A stretch of 64,000 bases of DNA from Caballeronia sp. TF1N1 (GTDB lineage: Bacteria; Pseudomonadota; Gammaproteobacteria; Burkholderiales; Burkholderiaceae), in the NCBI RefSeq assembly GCF_022878925.1, contig NZ_CP084626.1, positions 1,302,001-1,366,000 on the forward strand. The letters are read 5' to 3'. Shown in pieces: positions 1 to 10,037 of this stretch (position 1 is the first letter of the stretch; each line of letters begins with the position of its first letter). Position numbers and translations under genes: made by a program. A model generated the notes under the pieces. It saw only the letters and a program-made list of their open reading frames with translations. It did not search any database and was not told where the DNA came from.

Positions 1-897
<897 letters not shown>

Positions 898-924
898 ACA
901 TATTGATTAACCCGGGGATCGATC

Positions 925-1713
925 ATGAAACCGTTGCTGCGGGCCGTGCTGATCGTCAATGCGCTGATCTTTCTGGCGTTCGGCGTATTGTTCCTGCTGA
1001 CGCCGTGGACCGGCCTGTACGCCGCGCTGCAACTCGACCCCATCCTCGTTCAGCCCGCCTTCGCCGGGCAATTGCTCGGCGTGGCGTTGCTCGGACTGGC
1101 GTGGCTTTCACTGCACGCGGCTATCGACGGCGCGTTGACGGCGCGGGCCGCAAGAGTTTCTGGCCATGTGGAGTGGCTTTCCGGCGTCATCGTGCTGGTC
1201 TGGCTGCTTGGGTTGCGCACGCCGGAAGTGGCCGGCTTCGGGCAGGTGAGCGCAACGCTCGTTGGCATCGTCCTCATGGTGCTAGGTCTTGGCAGCGTGC
1301 GTTTGTCGTCGGCCGTGCGGCGGCGTGAGCGTCTGGCGGCGGCAGGCAAGGCTTCGGCCACGCGGGCAGAACAGAAGGCGGCGGACAAGCGCGAGCAAGG
1401 CATACCGTTGGACACCGCGACACGTCCGTTGGCGCGCGCGCCCGAAGCCACGGCCATCGATCCTGTTTCAGGCCGCACGGTCGATTCGTCCGGGCGTCCG
1501 CTTGATACCGCGACGCCGCTGTCTCGCACGCGTATGGACGGCGGCGCGGTCGATCCGGTCACGGGCCGCACGTTCGACCCCGTCGGTGGCCGCGAAATCG
1601 ATCCGGTGACGGGCAAGCGCATCGAGCCTGTAATTAGCGGCGATATCGATCCGGTCACGGGCAGACGCGTCGATCCGCTGACCGGTGCAGATGTGCGCCA
1701 GACGCCGCTCTAA
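925..1713 (+). CDS. Membrane protein with C-terminal DPVTG-type repeats, unknown function
   Basis: A 262-residue protein between guaB and guaA. Residues 1-130 look like four transmembrane helices (hydrophobic runs near 5-30, 45-65, 87-105 and 112-130). A basic, Ala-rich linker follows, about 130-160. The C-terminal 90 residues are hydrophilic and repetitive, with copies of a D-P-V-(T/S)-G-(R/K) hexapeptide spaced about 8-20 residues apart; four keep the DPVTG core or a one-residue variant. The tail probably sits on one side of the inner membrane, but which side cannot be told. The gap to guaB is 27 bases, so it may be co-transcribed with guaB. No family was recognised with certainty. Confidence 0.75.
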   Translation: MKPLLRAVLIVNALIFLAFGVLFLLTPWTGLYAALQLDPILVQPAFAGQLLGVALLGLAWLSLHAAIDGALTARAARVSGHVEWLSGVIVLVWLLGLRTPEVAGFGQVSATLVGIVLMVLGLGSVRLSSAVRRRERLAAAGKASATRAEQKAADKREQGIPLDTATRPLARAPEATAIDPVSGRTVDSSGRPLDTATPLSRTRMDGGAVDPVTGRTFDPVGGREIDPVTGKRIEPVISGDIDPVTGRRVDPLTGADVRQTPL

Positions 1714-1763
1714 TGGCGTGCAAACGGCAGGTCATCGTCGGGCAGTATCGCAGTAAGACAAGC

Positions 1764-1790
1764 ACGGTCGGCCTTTGCGCCGACCGTCGA
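1764..1790 (+). terminator. Hairpin after the DPVTG-repeat gene
   Basis: A perfect 9-bp stem, ACGGTCGGC at 1764-1772 and GCCGACCGT at 1779-1787, has a 6-base loop and is followed by the modestly T-rich CGATTTATTGG. It lies 50 bases after the stop at 1713 and 85 before guaA, so it probably ends the upstream transcript or attenuates read-through into guaA. The U-tract is weak, so confidence is moderate. Confidence 0.5.
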
Positions 1791-1800
1791 TTTATTGGCA

Positions 1801-1834
1801 GCCGGACTTCGCGCGAGATTCGCGCGCAGCCGGC
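1801..1834 (+). promoter_or_regulatory. GC-rich stem-loop in the guaA leader
   Basis: The inner arms CGCGCGA (1810-1816) and TCGCGCG (1820-1826) are separated by 3 bases. Outer GCCGG (1801-1805) and CCGGC can extend the stem across small internal loops. It sits about 40 bases before the guaA ATG. There is no T-run, so it is not a terminator; a role in guaA leader folding is only inferred. Confidence 0.3.
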
Positions 1835-1872
1835 ACAAGACCCATTCGTTCACTTAGCCTTTGGCCGCAGCC

Positions 1873-3456
1873 ATGCACGACAAAATCCTGATCCTCGATT
1901 TCGGCTCCCAAGTCACGCAACTGATCGCGCGGCGCATCCGCGAATCGCACGTCTACTCGGAAATCCATCCGTACGACGTCGATGAAACCTTCATCCGCGA
2001 GTTCGCGCCGAAGGGCATCATCCTGTCGGGCGGCCCGAACTCGGTCACCGAGGCGGGCTCGCCGCGCGCGCCGCAGGTTGTGTTCGATCTCGGCGTGCCG
2101 GTGCTCGGCATCTGCTACGGCATGCAGACGATGGCCGATCAGCTTGGCGGCAAGGTCGAACTCGGCAGCGTGCGCGAATTCGGCTATGCGGAAGTGGCTG
2201 CGCTCAACCACACGGGCTTCCTTGAAGGCATCGAAGACTTCAAGAGCGCCGAGGGCGAGGCGATGCTGAAGGTGTGGATGAGTCACGGCGACAAGGTTGC
2301 CGACTTGCCGGCCGGCTTCAAACTCATGGCCTCGACGCCTGCGTGTCCGATCGCCGCGATGGCCGACGACGACCGCCGCTTCTACGGCGTGCAATGGCAT
2401 CCTGAAGTCACGCACACCGTGCAAGGCCGCGCGATGCTCGATCGCTTCGTGCTTGGACTGTGCGGCGCGAAAGCGGACTGGGAGATGGGTCATTACATCG
2501 ACGAAGCGGTCGCGAAGATTCGCGAGCAGGTTGGCGGCGAGCATGTCATTCTGGGCTTGTCGGGCGGCGTGGATTCGTCGGTGGCGGCGGCGCTGTTGCA
2601 TCGCGCGATCGGCGATCAGCTGACTTGCGTGTTTGTCGATCACGGCCTCTTGCGTCAGAACGAAGCCGAGCAGGTGATGTCCACGTTCGCCGATCACCTT
2701 GGCGTGAAGGTCATCCACGTCGATGCGAGCGCGGAGTTTCTCGCGAAGCTCGCGGGCGTGACGGACCCGGAGGCGAAGCGCAAGATCATCGGCGCCGAGT
2801 TCGTCGAAGTGTTCGATGCGGAATCCCAGAAGCTCACGGATGCCAAGTGGCTCGCGCAGGGCACCATTTATCCGGACGTGATCGAATCGGCGGGCAAGGG
2901 CAAGAAGGGCGCGCATACGATCAAGAGCCATCACAACGTCGGCGGCTTGCCGGAGACGCTGAACCTGAAGCTGCTCGAACCGTTGCGCGAGCTGTTCAAG
3001 GACGAAGTGCGCGAGTTGGGCGTGAAGCTCGGTTTGCCGCACGCGATGGTGTACCGCCATCCGTTCCCGGGACCGGGACTTGGCGTGCGTATTCTTGGCG
3101 AAGTAAAGCGCGAGTTCGCTGACCTTTTGCGTCAGGCGGACGCGATCTTTATCGAAACGTTGCGCAATACCATCGACAAGGAAACGGGCAAGTCGTGGTA
3201 TGACCTCACGAGCCAGGCGTTCGCGGTGTTCTTGCCGGTGAAGAGCGTTGGTGTCATGGGCGACGGGCGGACTTATGAGTATGTCGTTGCCCTGCGCGCC
3301 GTGCAGACGCTGGACTTCATGACTGCGCATTGGGCGCATCTGCCGCATGAGTTGCTTGGGCATGTGTCCAATCGGATCATTAATGAAGTGCGGGGGATTA
3401 ACCGGGTGGTTTATGACATCTCGGGGAAGCCGCCAGCGACGATCGAGTGGGAGTGA
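1873..3456 (+). CDS. guaA: GMP synthase (glutamine-hydrolysing)
   Basis: GuaA aminates XMP to GMP using glutamine and ATP. The N-terminal class I amidotransferase domain starts with [10 protein letters not shown], carries the nucleophile in GICYG (Cys81), and has the His/Glu pair in WHPEVTHT. The ATP pyrophosphatase domain begins with the P-loop GLSGGVDSS near residue 220. The dimerisation domain ends with the typical [19 protein letters not shown] start at ATG 1873, giving 527 residues, close to the 525 of the E. coli enzyme; an in-frame TTG at 1861 would add four residues without homology. guaB is upstream. Confidence 0.98.
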   Translation: MHDKILILDFGSQVTQLIARRIRESHVYSEIHPYDVDETFIREFAPKGIILSGGPNSVTEAGSPRAPQVVFDLGVPVLGICYGMQTMADQLGGKVELGSVREFGYAEVAALNHTGFLEGIEDFKSAEGEAMLKVWMSHGDKVADLPAGFKLMASTPACPIAAMADDDRRFYGVQWHPEVTHTVQGRAMLDRFVLGLCGAKADWEMGHYIDEAVAKIREQVGGEHVILGLSGGVDSSVAAALLHRAIGDQLTCVFVDHGLLRQNEAEQVMSTFADHLGVKVIHVDASAEFLAKLAGVTDPEAKRKIIGAEFVEVFDAESQKLTDAKWLAQGTIYPDVIESAGKGKKGAHTIKSHHNVGGLPETLNLKLLEPLRELFKDEVRELGVKLGLPHAMVYRHPFPGPGLGVRILGEVKREFADLLRQADAIFIETLRNTIDKETGKSWYDLTSQAFAVFLPVKSVGVMGDGRTYEYVVALRAVQTLDFMTAHWAHLPHELLGHVSNRIINEVRGINRVVYDISGKPPATIEWE

Positions 3457-3552
3457 ATCGACGTGTCTTTGTGGGCCATCGCCGGGTAATTAACCCTTTA
3501 CGAACCGGCGGACGATGCCCTGACAACTGAACAATCTTGGGTGGCGCGGATC

Positions 3553-3589
3553 AAAAGCTTTTGGGAGGGGACGGGTTGACAAGCCCGTC
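3553..3589. other. Small dyads in the guaA/toxin intergenic gap
   Basis: Between the convergent guaA and vapC-like genes is an AAAAGCTTTT palindrome, then GACGGG (3570-3575) pairing with CCCGTC (3584-3589) around an 8-base loop. No T-run follows on either strand, so it is at best a weak bidirectional terminator. I see nothing else in the 165-base gap. Confidence 0.25.
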
Positions 3590-3621
3590 GCTGCCTTGAG
3601 CTCTATGCTGGAGTGCCACCG

Positions 3622-4017
3622 CTAGAGCAGACGTGCAGCTTGCCCTTGCTTTGTCAGCAGTGATACCGCTTTTTTGTCGAAAGAAACGAAGGTCTCCGCC
3701 CCAAGCCAGCTACCATCGTAGGCGATGACCCCATCAGCAAAATCTCCGCCCGCATCCAGTAACGCAAGTCCTGCCTCGGCGCCCGGACGATTAACCACGA
3801 CATTGCTTGTGCTCAACAGCGTGCGAATTGCGAAAGCGATATCCGCACGAGTAACGCCGTATTGGCCGCGCAGCACCCAAACAACCTCGCATAGCGTTTG
3901 CAGGCTAACCGCCACCATGTCGGCCGTATCCAAAAGTGCGACAGCGCGCGTTGTTTGAATTGCGTCATCGTCCACAATGGTGCGAAGCAGGACGTTCGTG
4001 TCAGCTGTCACCTTCAT
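3622..4017 (-). CDS. PIN-domain toxin, VapC-like ribonuclease
   Basis: A 131-residue PIN-domain protein, the toxin half of a type II toxin-antitoxin pair; PIN toxins are Mg2+-dependent ribonucleases. It opens with the typical TADTNVLLR (Asp6). The other acidic residues expected in the metal site are Glu44 (TLCEVVWVL), Asp95 (GDFADGVIA) and Asp114 (SFDKKA). I start at the ATG at 4017 because it overlaps the antitoxin stop in an ATGA arrangement (4014-4017), implying translational coupling; a longer frame has no supporting homology. The RNA target is unknown. It reads convergently towards guaA. Confidence 0.9.
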   Translation of the reverse strand: MKVTADTNVLLRTIVDDDAIQTTRAVALLDTADMVAVSLQTLCEVVWVLRGQYGVTRADIAFAIRTLLSTSNVVVNRPGAEAGLALLDAGGDFADGVIAYDGSWLGAETFVSFDKKAVSLLTKQGQAARLL

Positions 4018-4280
4018 GCCTTGCCAGCCCCTCGGGTCGCGCCACAAGCGGCAATCGCGTCGTTAATTTCCTCGATAGTTAATCGAGCGCCGTTCGTCTT
4101 GCCCTTAAGAATGCCCCGCAGTTCCCGAAATGAACCCTTTGTTTGAGCGGCCGTCAATTCGGCCCGGCCGTCCGGCAGCAGGTTCAACTCGATTCTCTCG
4201 CCGGGCTTGATACCCAAGTGCTGCAGTACCTCTTTCCGAAACGTGACCTGGCCCCGCGCGGTGACCGTCAGTGTGCTCAT
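4014..4280 (-). CDS. AbrB/MazE-like antitoxin
   Basis: An 88-residue protein whose first 50 residues form a swapped-hairpin AbrB-type DNA-binding domain (STLTVTARGQVTFRKEVL, then GIKPGERIEL). The C-terminal part probably wraps and inhibits the PIN toxin encoded immediately downstream. The start at 4280 has a strong Shine-Dalgarno (GGAGG, complement of about 4287-4291) and lies about 20 bases from a long inverted repeat that probably serves as its operator. Antitoxin-first order, the 4-base overlap and the operator are typical of an autoregulated type II toxin-antitoxin operon. Confidence 0.88.
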   Translation of the reverse strand: MSTLTVTARGQVTFRKEVLQHLGIKPGERIELNLLPDGRAELTAAQTKGSFRELRGILKGKTNGARLTIEEINDAIAACGATRGAGKA

Positions 4281-4302
4281 GAGATACCTCCATAGTTGAT
4301 GA

Positions 4303-4334
4303 TCGATTGTAATGCAAAACTGCATTACAATCGA
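4303..4334 (-). promoter_or_regulatory. Operator of the PIN/AbrB toxin-antitoxin operon
   Basis: Perfect inverted repeat with 14-base arms: TCGATTGTAATGCA at 4303-4316 and TGCATTACAATCGA at 4321-4334, separated by AAAC. It ends 22 bases before the antitoxin ATG. AbrB-type antitoxins usually repress their own promoter by binding such dyads, so this is the likely autoregulatory site. That role is inferred from position and symmetry. Confidence 0.75.
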
Positions 4335-4367
4335 GTTTGAGACAGCGTCAGCGCTGCCACTTCCACT

Positions 4368-4400
4368 GGCACAAACAAAACCGGCACCCTGAGGTGCCGT
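4368..4400 (-). terminator. Rho-independent terminator of serB
   Basis: The stem CGGCACC (4382-4388) and GGTGCCG (4393-4399) encloses a CTGA loop. Read on the minus strand it is followed by GTTTTGTTTG, a T-rich tail. It begins 25 bases past the serB stop. Confidence 0.75.
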
Positions 4401-4424
4401 TTCTCGGCTTTACGGACTTTGCTT

Positions 4425-5264
4425 TCAAAACAACCTCAACAACCCATCCAGCCCAACGAAATTAAACGCGAGACTAGCCGCCTCCCTCACCACCGGCTTC
4501 GCGCGAAACGCCACCGACAGACCCGCTTCCGCCATCATCTTCAAATCGTTGGACCCATCGCCCATGGCGATCGCGCGTTTCGGATCGATGCCGATCTCCG
4601 AGCAGGTCTCGCGCAGCGTGCGCGCCTTGACATCCGCGTTGACGATCTCGCCGAGCACCTTGCCCGTCAATTTGCCATCGACGATTTCGAGCGTATTCGC
4701 GCGCGTGTAGTCGAGGCCGAGCCGCACTTTCAGCCGCTCGGTGAAGAACGTGAATCCGCCCGACACCAGCAGCGTTTTCAAGCCCGCTGCCCGCGCTCCG
4801 GCGAGCATGCGTTCCGCGCCCGGCGATAACTGCAGACGCTCGTCGAACACGCGTTGCAATGCGGTCGCCTCCAGTCCCTTCAACAGTGCGACGCGGCGCG
4901 TGAGACTCTCGTTGAAGTCCTTGATCTCGCCGCGCATCGAGGCTTCCGTGATCGCCGCGACTTCCGCCTTCAGCCCGCAGAAATCCGCGATCTCATCGAT
5001 ACATTCGATCGTGATGAGCGTCGAATCCATATCCATCGCGACGAGGCCGAAGTCGGTCAACTTCGCGTTTGCGTCGATGAACGCGTAGTCGAGCGCGTGC
5101 GTGCCGCAATAAGCGTCGATGTCGGCGCGTTGCAGCGGATCGGCATCGGTCAGGCGCAAGAGCGTGTCGTCGATACGCTGCGTTTCGCGCGAACGGGCGA
5201 GGGCGGCGAGCGGCTTCAGATGCGCATCGGAGATAAGACTGGGGCTTTGAATGACGAGGTTCAT
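4425..5264 (-). CDS. serB: Phosphoserine phosphatase
   Basis: SerB dephosphorylates O-phosphoserine, the last step of serine synthesis. This HAD-superfamily enzyme has 279 residues. Motif I is DMDSTL with nucleophile Asp78; motif II is LLVSGGF (Ser168); motif III/IV is MGDGSNDL (235-241). The N-terminal 70 residues resemble the degenerate ACT-like region of other SerB proteins. I start at ATG 5264; a 30-residue upstream extension would read into low-complexity sequence. The promoter is probably next to the GGGCTT tract, with a TACAAT -10-like element on the minus strand at 5303-5298. Confidence 0.95.
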   Translation of the reverse strand: MNLVIQSPSLISDAHLKPLAALARSRETQRIDDTLLRLTDADPLQRADIDAYCGTHALDYAFIDANAKLTDFGLVAMDMDSTLITIECIDEIADFCGLKAEVAAITEASMRGEIKDFNESLTRRVALLKGLEATALQRVFDERLQLSPGAERMLAGARAAGLKTLLVSGGFTFFTERLKVRLGLDYTRANTLEIVDGKLTGKVLGEIVNADVKARTLRETCSEIGIDPKRAIAMGDGSNDLKMMAEAGLSVAFRAKPVVREAASLAFNFVGLDGLLRLF

Positions 5265-5283
5265 CGCAGGCGGATTGTGATAA

Positions 5284-6551
<1,268 letters not shown>

Positions 6552-6656
6552 TCGATGGATTTCCCAAAAAATGTTTCAACGATTATGACGGTTTTACGGA
6601 ACGCCGGCGGCGGCTAAGATGACTACACCTCATGCAATCAAACACGGAGCTCAAAC

Positions 6657-7673
6657 ATGAAAGCCATTGGACTGACTCGCTATCTGCCGATTTCGAATCC
6701 TGAATCGCTCGTCGACATCGAGCTCGACAAACCCGCGCCTTCTGGGCGCGACCTGCTCGTGAAAATCGAGGCGATCGCCGTCAACCCCGTCGACACGAAA
6801 GTGCGCGCGCCAAAGGACAAGACCGAGGCCACGCCACGCGTGCTCGGTTGGGACGCGGCGGGCGTCGTCGAAGCGGTCGGCCCCGAGGTCACGCTTTTCA
6901 AGCCGGGCGATGCCGTCTATTACGCAGGCGACATCACGCGGCAAGGCGCGAACAGCGAATTTCATCTGATCGACGAACGCATTGTCGGCGCGAAGCCGAA
7001 GTCGCTTGATTTCACGTGCGCGGCGGCGTTGCCGCTCACGACCATCACCGCATGGGAAGCGCTCTTCGACCGCCTGAACGTGTCCGCCGAAGGCAAGGAC
7101 GCGGGCAAGACGGTGCTGATCATTGGCGGGGCGGGCGGAGTGGGGTCCATCGGCATTCAGTTGGCCAAGCAGGTTGCGAAGCTGAACGTGATCGCCACCG
7201 CATCGCGGCCGGAATCCGCGCAATGGGCGAAGGAGCTGGGCGCGGATCACATCGTCAATCACTTCGAGGACATCCCTAAGCAGCTGAAGGACGCGGGCTT
7301 CCCGCAAGTCGATTTCGTGCTGATCTTCAACGACACCGACAAGCATTTTCCGGCAGCGGCGGAAGTGATCAAGCCGCAAGGCGGCATCTGTACGATTGTC
7401 GAGAATGCGAAGCCGATCGCGGTCGAATTGCTGAAGGCGAAAAGCGCGGCGTTCCACTGGGAGTTCATGTTCACGCGCGCGATGTTCCATACGCCCGACA
7501 TGATCGAACAACACAAGCTGCTCACGGAAGTGGCGCGGCTGATCGACGCAGGCGCGATCCGCACGACGCTCGGCCGCGACCTCGGCAAGATCAATGCGAC
7601 GAATCTGCGCGAGGCGCATCGCCTGCTGGAAGAAGGGCGCGCGATCGGCAAGCTCGTGCTGACCGGTTTTTGA
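6657..7673 (+). CDS. Zinc-type alcohol dehydrogenase / quinone oxidoreductase family protein
   Basis: A 338-residue medium-chain dehydrogenase/reductase. The N-terminal GroES-like domain has the AVNPVDTKVR segment, and the Rossmann domain has the nucleotide-binding IIGGAGGVGSIGIQLAK near 158-175. The zinc-binding cysteines of classical alcohol dehydrogenases are absent, so it is most like NADPH-dependent, zinc-independent quinone or enone reductases of the ZADH/YogA type. A GGAG sits before the ATG. The divergent LysR gene probably regulates it. The substrate cannot be assigned. Confidence 0.9.
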   Translation: MKAIGLTRYLPISNPESLVDIELDKPAPSGRDLLVKIEAIAVNPVDTKVRAPKDKTEATPRVLGWDAAGVVEAVGPEVTLFKPGDAVYYAGDITRQGANSEFHLIDERIVGAKPKSLDFTCAAALPLTTITAWEALFDRLNVSAEGKDAGKTVLIIGGAGGVGSIGIQLAKQVAKLNVIATASRPESAQWAKELGADHIVNHFEDIPKQLKDAGFPQVDFVLIFNDTDKHFPAAAEVIKPQGGICTIVENAKPIAVELLKAKSAAFHWEFMFTRAMFHTPDMIEQHKLLTEVARLIDAGAIRTTLGRDLGKINATNLREAHRLLEEGRAIGKLVLTGF

Positions 7674-7770
7674 CGAACTTCAACGAAGCGGGCCATCGTT
7701 CAAGTACACACGGGTTTTCCATTAGGAGACCCGGGCATGCTCGGCGCTAGACTGAATTCGCCTTCAGTCA

Positions 7771-7798
7771 TCCGGCGCGTCGTTCGCGGCGCGCCGGA
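7771..7798 (+). promoter_or_regulatory. Strong GC hairpin 32 bases before a secreted-protein gene
   Basis: Nine-base arms TCCGGCGCG (7771-7779) and CGCGCCGGA (7790-7798) have a 10-base loop. The following sequence is ATTCCCC, not a T-run. It may be the end of the preceding transcript or a 5' leader structure; its role is unknown. Confidence 0.35.
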
Positions 7799-7829
7799 AT
7801 TCCCCAAGCGTTTAAACGGAGGTGCCGGC

Positions 7830-8384
7830 ATGAATCGTCGCCCGAATTTCAGTCGCATCGTTTCAGCGTTCGCGCTCGCGTTGGGCGTGATCGCGAGCGC
7901 GCATGCGACGCCAGGCATCAAGGTTCTCTCCGAAGCGCCCAATGACGGGCCGATCAAATACAGCGTGAAGATGGTGTCGAAGAGCTTCGGCAACGAACAG
8001 GAAACGCGCACCATCCGCTCGGGGCAAAGCGACGACTTTACCTGGCAGGGCGCGGCGCCCGCTGGCGCGCAGCCGGTGCCGGATGGCTGTCCGCAGGCGG
8101 CATCGGTGCCGCATAGCGCGGACGGCGCGGCCGTGCGCCAGGTGCAGATTCGCTTTGCGCCGGTCATCGCGGATAACGGCGCGGCCAATGTGCAGATCAG
8201 TTTTCGAGCTTATGCGCCGAAGGGTGTGAATAAGGTCACGGTCGGCGGCAAGAGCTTACAGTGTCCCGTCGATAATCGCTTCAGCCAAGTCGTGCGCTTT
8301 TCCATGTCGACTTCGACCGGCTCCAAGAAGACCGTCACGCTCGATGATGGAACGCAACTGACGATCACGGCGAGTCGGAAGTAG
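7830..8384 (+). CDS. Secreted/periplasmic protein of unknown function
   Basis: A 184-residue protein with a clear Sec signal peptide (basic start MNRRPNFSR, hydrophobic core, cleavage near ASAHA-TP at about residue 29). The mature part has two cysteines that could form a disulfide, and the second half is beta-rich (VQIRFAPVIAD, VQISFRAYAP). I chose ATG 7830 because ACGGAGG lies 7 bases upstream and the signal peptide follows directly; a 31-residue longer frame has neither. Codon use is like its neighbours. No function is recognised. Confidence 0.75.
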   Translation: MNRRPNFSRIVSAFALALGVIASAHATPGIKVLSEAPNDGPIKYSVKMVSKSFGNEQETRTIRSGQSDDFTWQGAAPAGAQPVPDGCPQAASVPHSADGAAVRQVQIRFAPVIADNGAANVQISFRAYAPKGVNKVTVGGKSLQCPVDNRFSQVVRFSMSTSTGSKKTVTLDDGTQLTITASRK

Positions 8385-8962
8385 GGCGCTGATGGCGCGG
8401 GCTTGTTTCGCTGATCGTGACTTGCTGCTTTGAGCGGCATGTAGACGGCGGGGCGGTGGCTTAAGCATCGGCCCCGACGATGATCTCAGTGCAATCGGTC
8501 CGCGTGCGTCTCAGGCGAGGTCAACGAGGCTCCTGTCAGAGGCGACGTCGCGACCGCAATGCGTTCAAGCGCACTCAAGCGCACTCAAGCGCATTCAAGC
8601 GCATTCAAGCGCATTCAAGCGCATTCAAGCGCATTCAAGCGCATTCAAGCGCATTCAAGCGCATTCAAGCGCATTCAAGCGCATTCAAGCGTATTCAAGC
8701 GTATTCAAGCGAAGCAACTAACCGTCTATTTCGCCGTCATCTAACTACTTCGATGTACACCGCTGTCACCAATTTATTTCCGTAAAGCTTATAGCCAGCA
8801 GCACCCTCCGCGGATCAGATCCAACAACGCAATCAGCGCCCGCCGCCAACCTACCTGATTTGGCACGCTTCGTGCGGTACACCCCGGTGCCCGCTTCAAA
8901 CGCAGCTTTCAACCGCGCGTGAAGCGCGTCCCATCGACGGTTCCGCCAGCGAGGTTTTCGCG
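8385..8962. other. 578-base intergenic region upstream of ku
   Basis: It contains the 15-unit decanucleotide repeat at 8561-8710. Three-frame translation of the repeat gives Ser-Ser-Ala-Phe-Lys-Arg-like runs that are not genes. The remainder shows no convincing ORF, terminator or sigma-70 promoter. The ku promoter must lie in 8711-8962. Confidence 0.6.
8561..8710. repeat. Decanucleotide tandem repeat, 15 units of GCATTCAAGC type
   Basis: Fifteen consecutive 10-base units with no indels. Units 4-13 (8591-8690) are identical GCATTCAAGC. Unit 1 is GCGTTCAAGC, units 2-3 are GCACTCAAGC and units 14-15 are GTATTCAAGC. Identical centre copies with diverged edges are expected for an array growing by slippage in its middle. 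The period is close to one DNA helical turn, so any protein contact would recur on one face of the helix. Confidence 0.97.
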
Positions 8963-9871
8963 ATGCCGCACATGATCTGGAAAGGTGCGATCAGCTTCGG
9001 GCTGGTCCACGTGCCCGTGCAACTGTATCCCGCCACGCAGTCGGACAAGGTCGGCTTCAATCTGCTCGACAAACGCTCGATGGACCCCATCGGCTACAAG
9101 CAGATCAACAAGAACACCGGCAAGGACGTGACACGCGACAACATCGTGCGCGGCTTCGAATACGAGAAGGGCAAGTACGTCGTGATGACCGATGCCGAAA
9201 TCCGCGCGGCCAATCCCGAGTCGACTCAAACGGTCGATATCCTCGCTTTCGTCGATGCCCCCGAAATCTCGTTCCTCTCGCTCGACACGCCGTACTATCT
9301 CGCGCCCGATCGCAAAGGCGAAAAGGTCTATGCGCTCCTGCGCGACGCCTTGAAAGACACAGGCAAGGTCGGCATCGCAAGCGTCGTGCTGCACAACAAG
9401 CAGCATCTGGCCGCATTGATCCCCGTCGGTCCCGCGCTTGCGCTCAACACCTTGCGCTGGGGCGACGAAGTACGCGATTTCACCGACTTCAAGTTCCCCG
9501 ATGAAGACACGAAGAAAGCGGGCGTATCGCCGAAAGAACTCGACATGGCCAAGCGCCTGATCGACGACATGAGCGACTCGTGGGACCCGACGAAGTATCA
9601 CGACACCTTCAAGGACGACATCATGGCGCTCGTCGACCGCAAGGTGAAGGAAGGCAAGGTCGCGGAAGTCATGAAGATCGACGAGGGTAGCGGCGGCGAA
9701 GGCAAGGCATCCGCCGATATCCTCGACCTTTCCGAACTGCTCAAGCGCAGCCTGAAGAAGGGCGGCGCGGCGCCGGCCAAGCGCGGCGCCGCGGCATCGA
9801 AAGACGACGATTCGGGTGAAGAACCCGCCGCGAAGCCCGCGCGCAAGACTACGCGGCGCAAGCGTGCCTGA
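8963..9871 (+). CDS. ku: Non-homologous end-joining protein Ku
   Basis: Bacterial Ku forms a homodimeric ring on DNA double-strand ends and recruits LigD. The 302-residue protein starts with the typical MPHMIWKGAISFGLVHVPV, has the beta-barrel core, and the conserved YYLAPDRKGEKVYALL and LRWGDEVRDF segments. After about residue 260 is a Lys/Ala-rich basic tail (KRSLKKGGAAPAKRG, then KTTRRKRA), a feature of Ku proteins that aids DNA binding and threading. ligD follows 166 bases downstream on the same strand. Confidence 0.97.
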   Translation: MPHMIWKGAISFGLVHVPVQLYPATQSDKVGFNLLDKRSMDPIGYKQINKNTGKDVTRDNIVRGFEYEKGKYVVMTDAEIRAANPESTQTVDILAFVDAPEISFLSLDTPYYLAPDRKGEKVYALLRDALKDTGKVGIASVVLHNKQHLAALIPVGPALALNTLRWGDEVRDFTDFKFPDEDTKKAGVSPKELDMAKRLIDDMSDSWDPTKYHDTFKDDIMALVDRKVKEGKVAEVMKIDEGSGGEGKASADILDLSELLKRSLKKGGAAPAKRGAAASKDDDSGEEPAAKPARKTTRRKRA

Positions 9872-10037
9872 AGCGTGAGGCGTGCCGGCCGCACCCATGA
9901 GCTGCGCGACGGCACGTTACGCGGTCTGATGAAGCAGACAGAGCGTGGCGACCAACCCCACAACGTCGGCGACGTTTGACGCAATCACACACAGCACCAC
10001 GACTACCAAGCCTCCCATAAACGGAGCCACGAAAACG

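Noticed and set aside
1792..3363. Long open frame on the minus strand opposite guaA
   Set aside because: High-GC shadow of guaA with Arg/Leu/Ala/Asp-rich, motif-free translation; GC-rich codon bias opens antisense frames.
3457..3621. tRNA or attachment site after guaA
   Set aside because: Looked for cloverleaf-like stems and a CCA-like end; only small dyads were seen and no integrase lies beside it.
8480..8785. Frame encoding Ser-Ala-Phe-Lys-Arg/His repeats over the decanucleotide array
   Set aside because: Produced by the 10-base period; no start context and no family.
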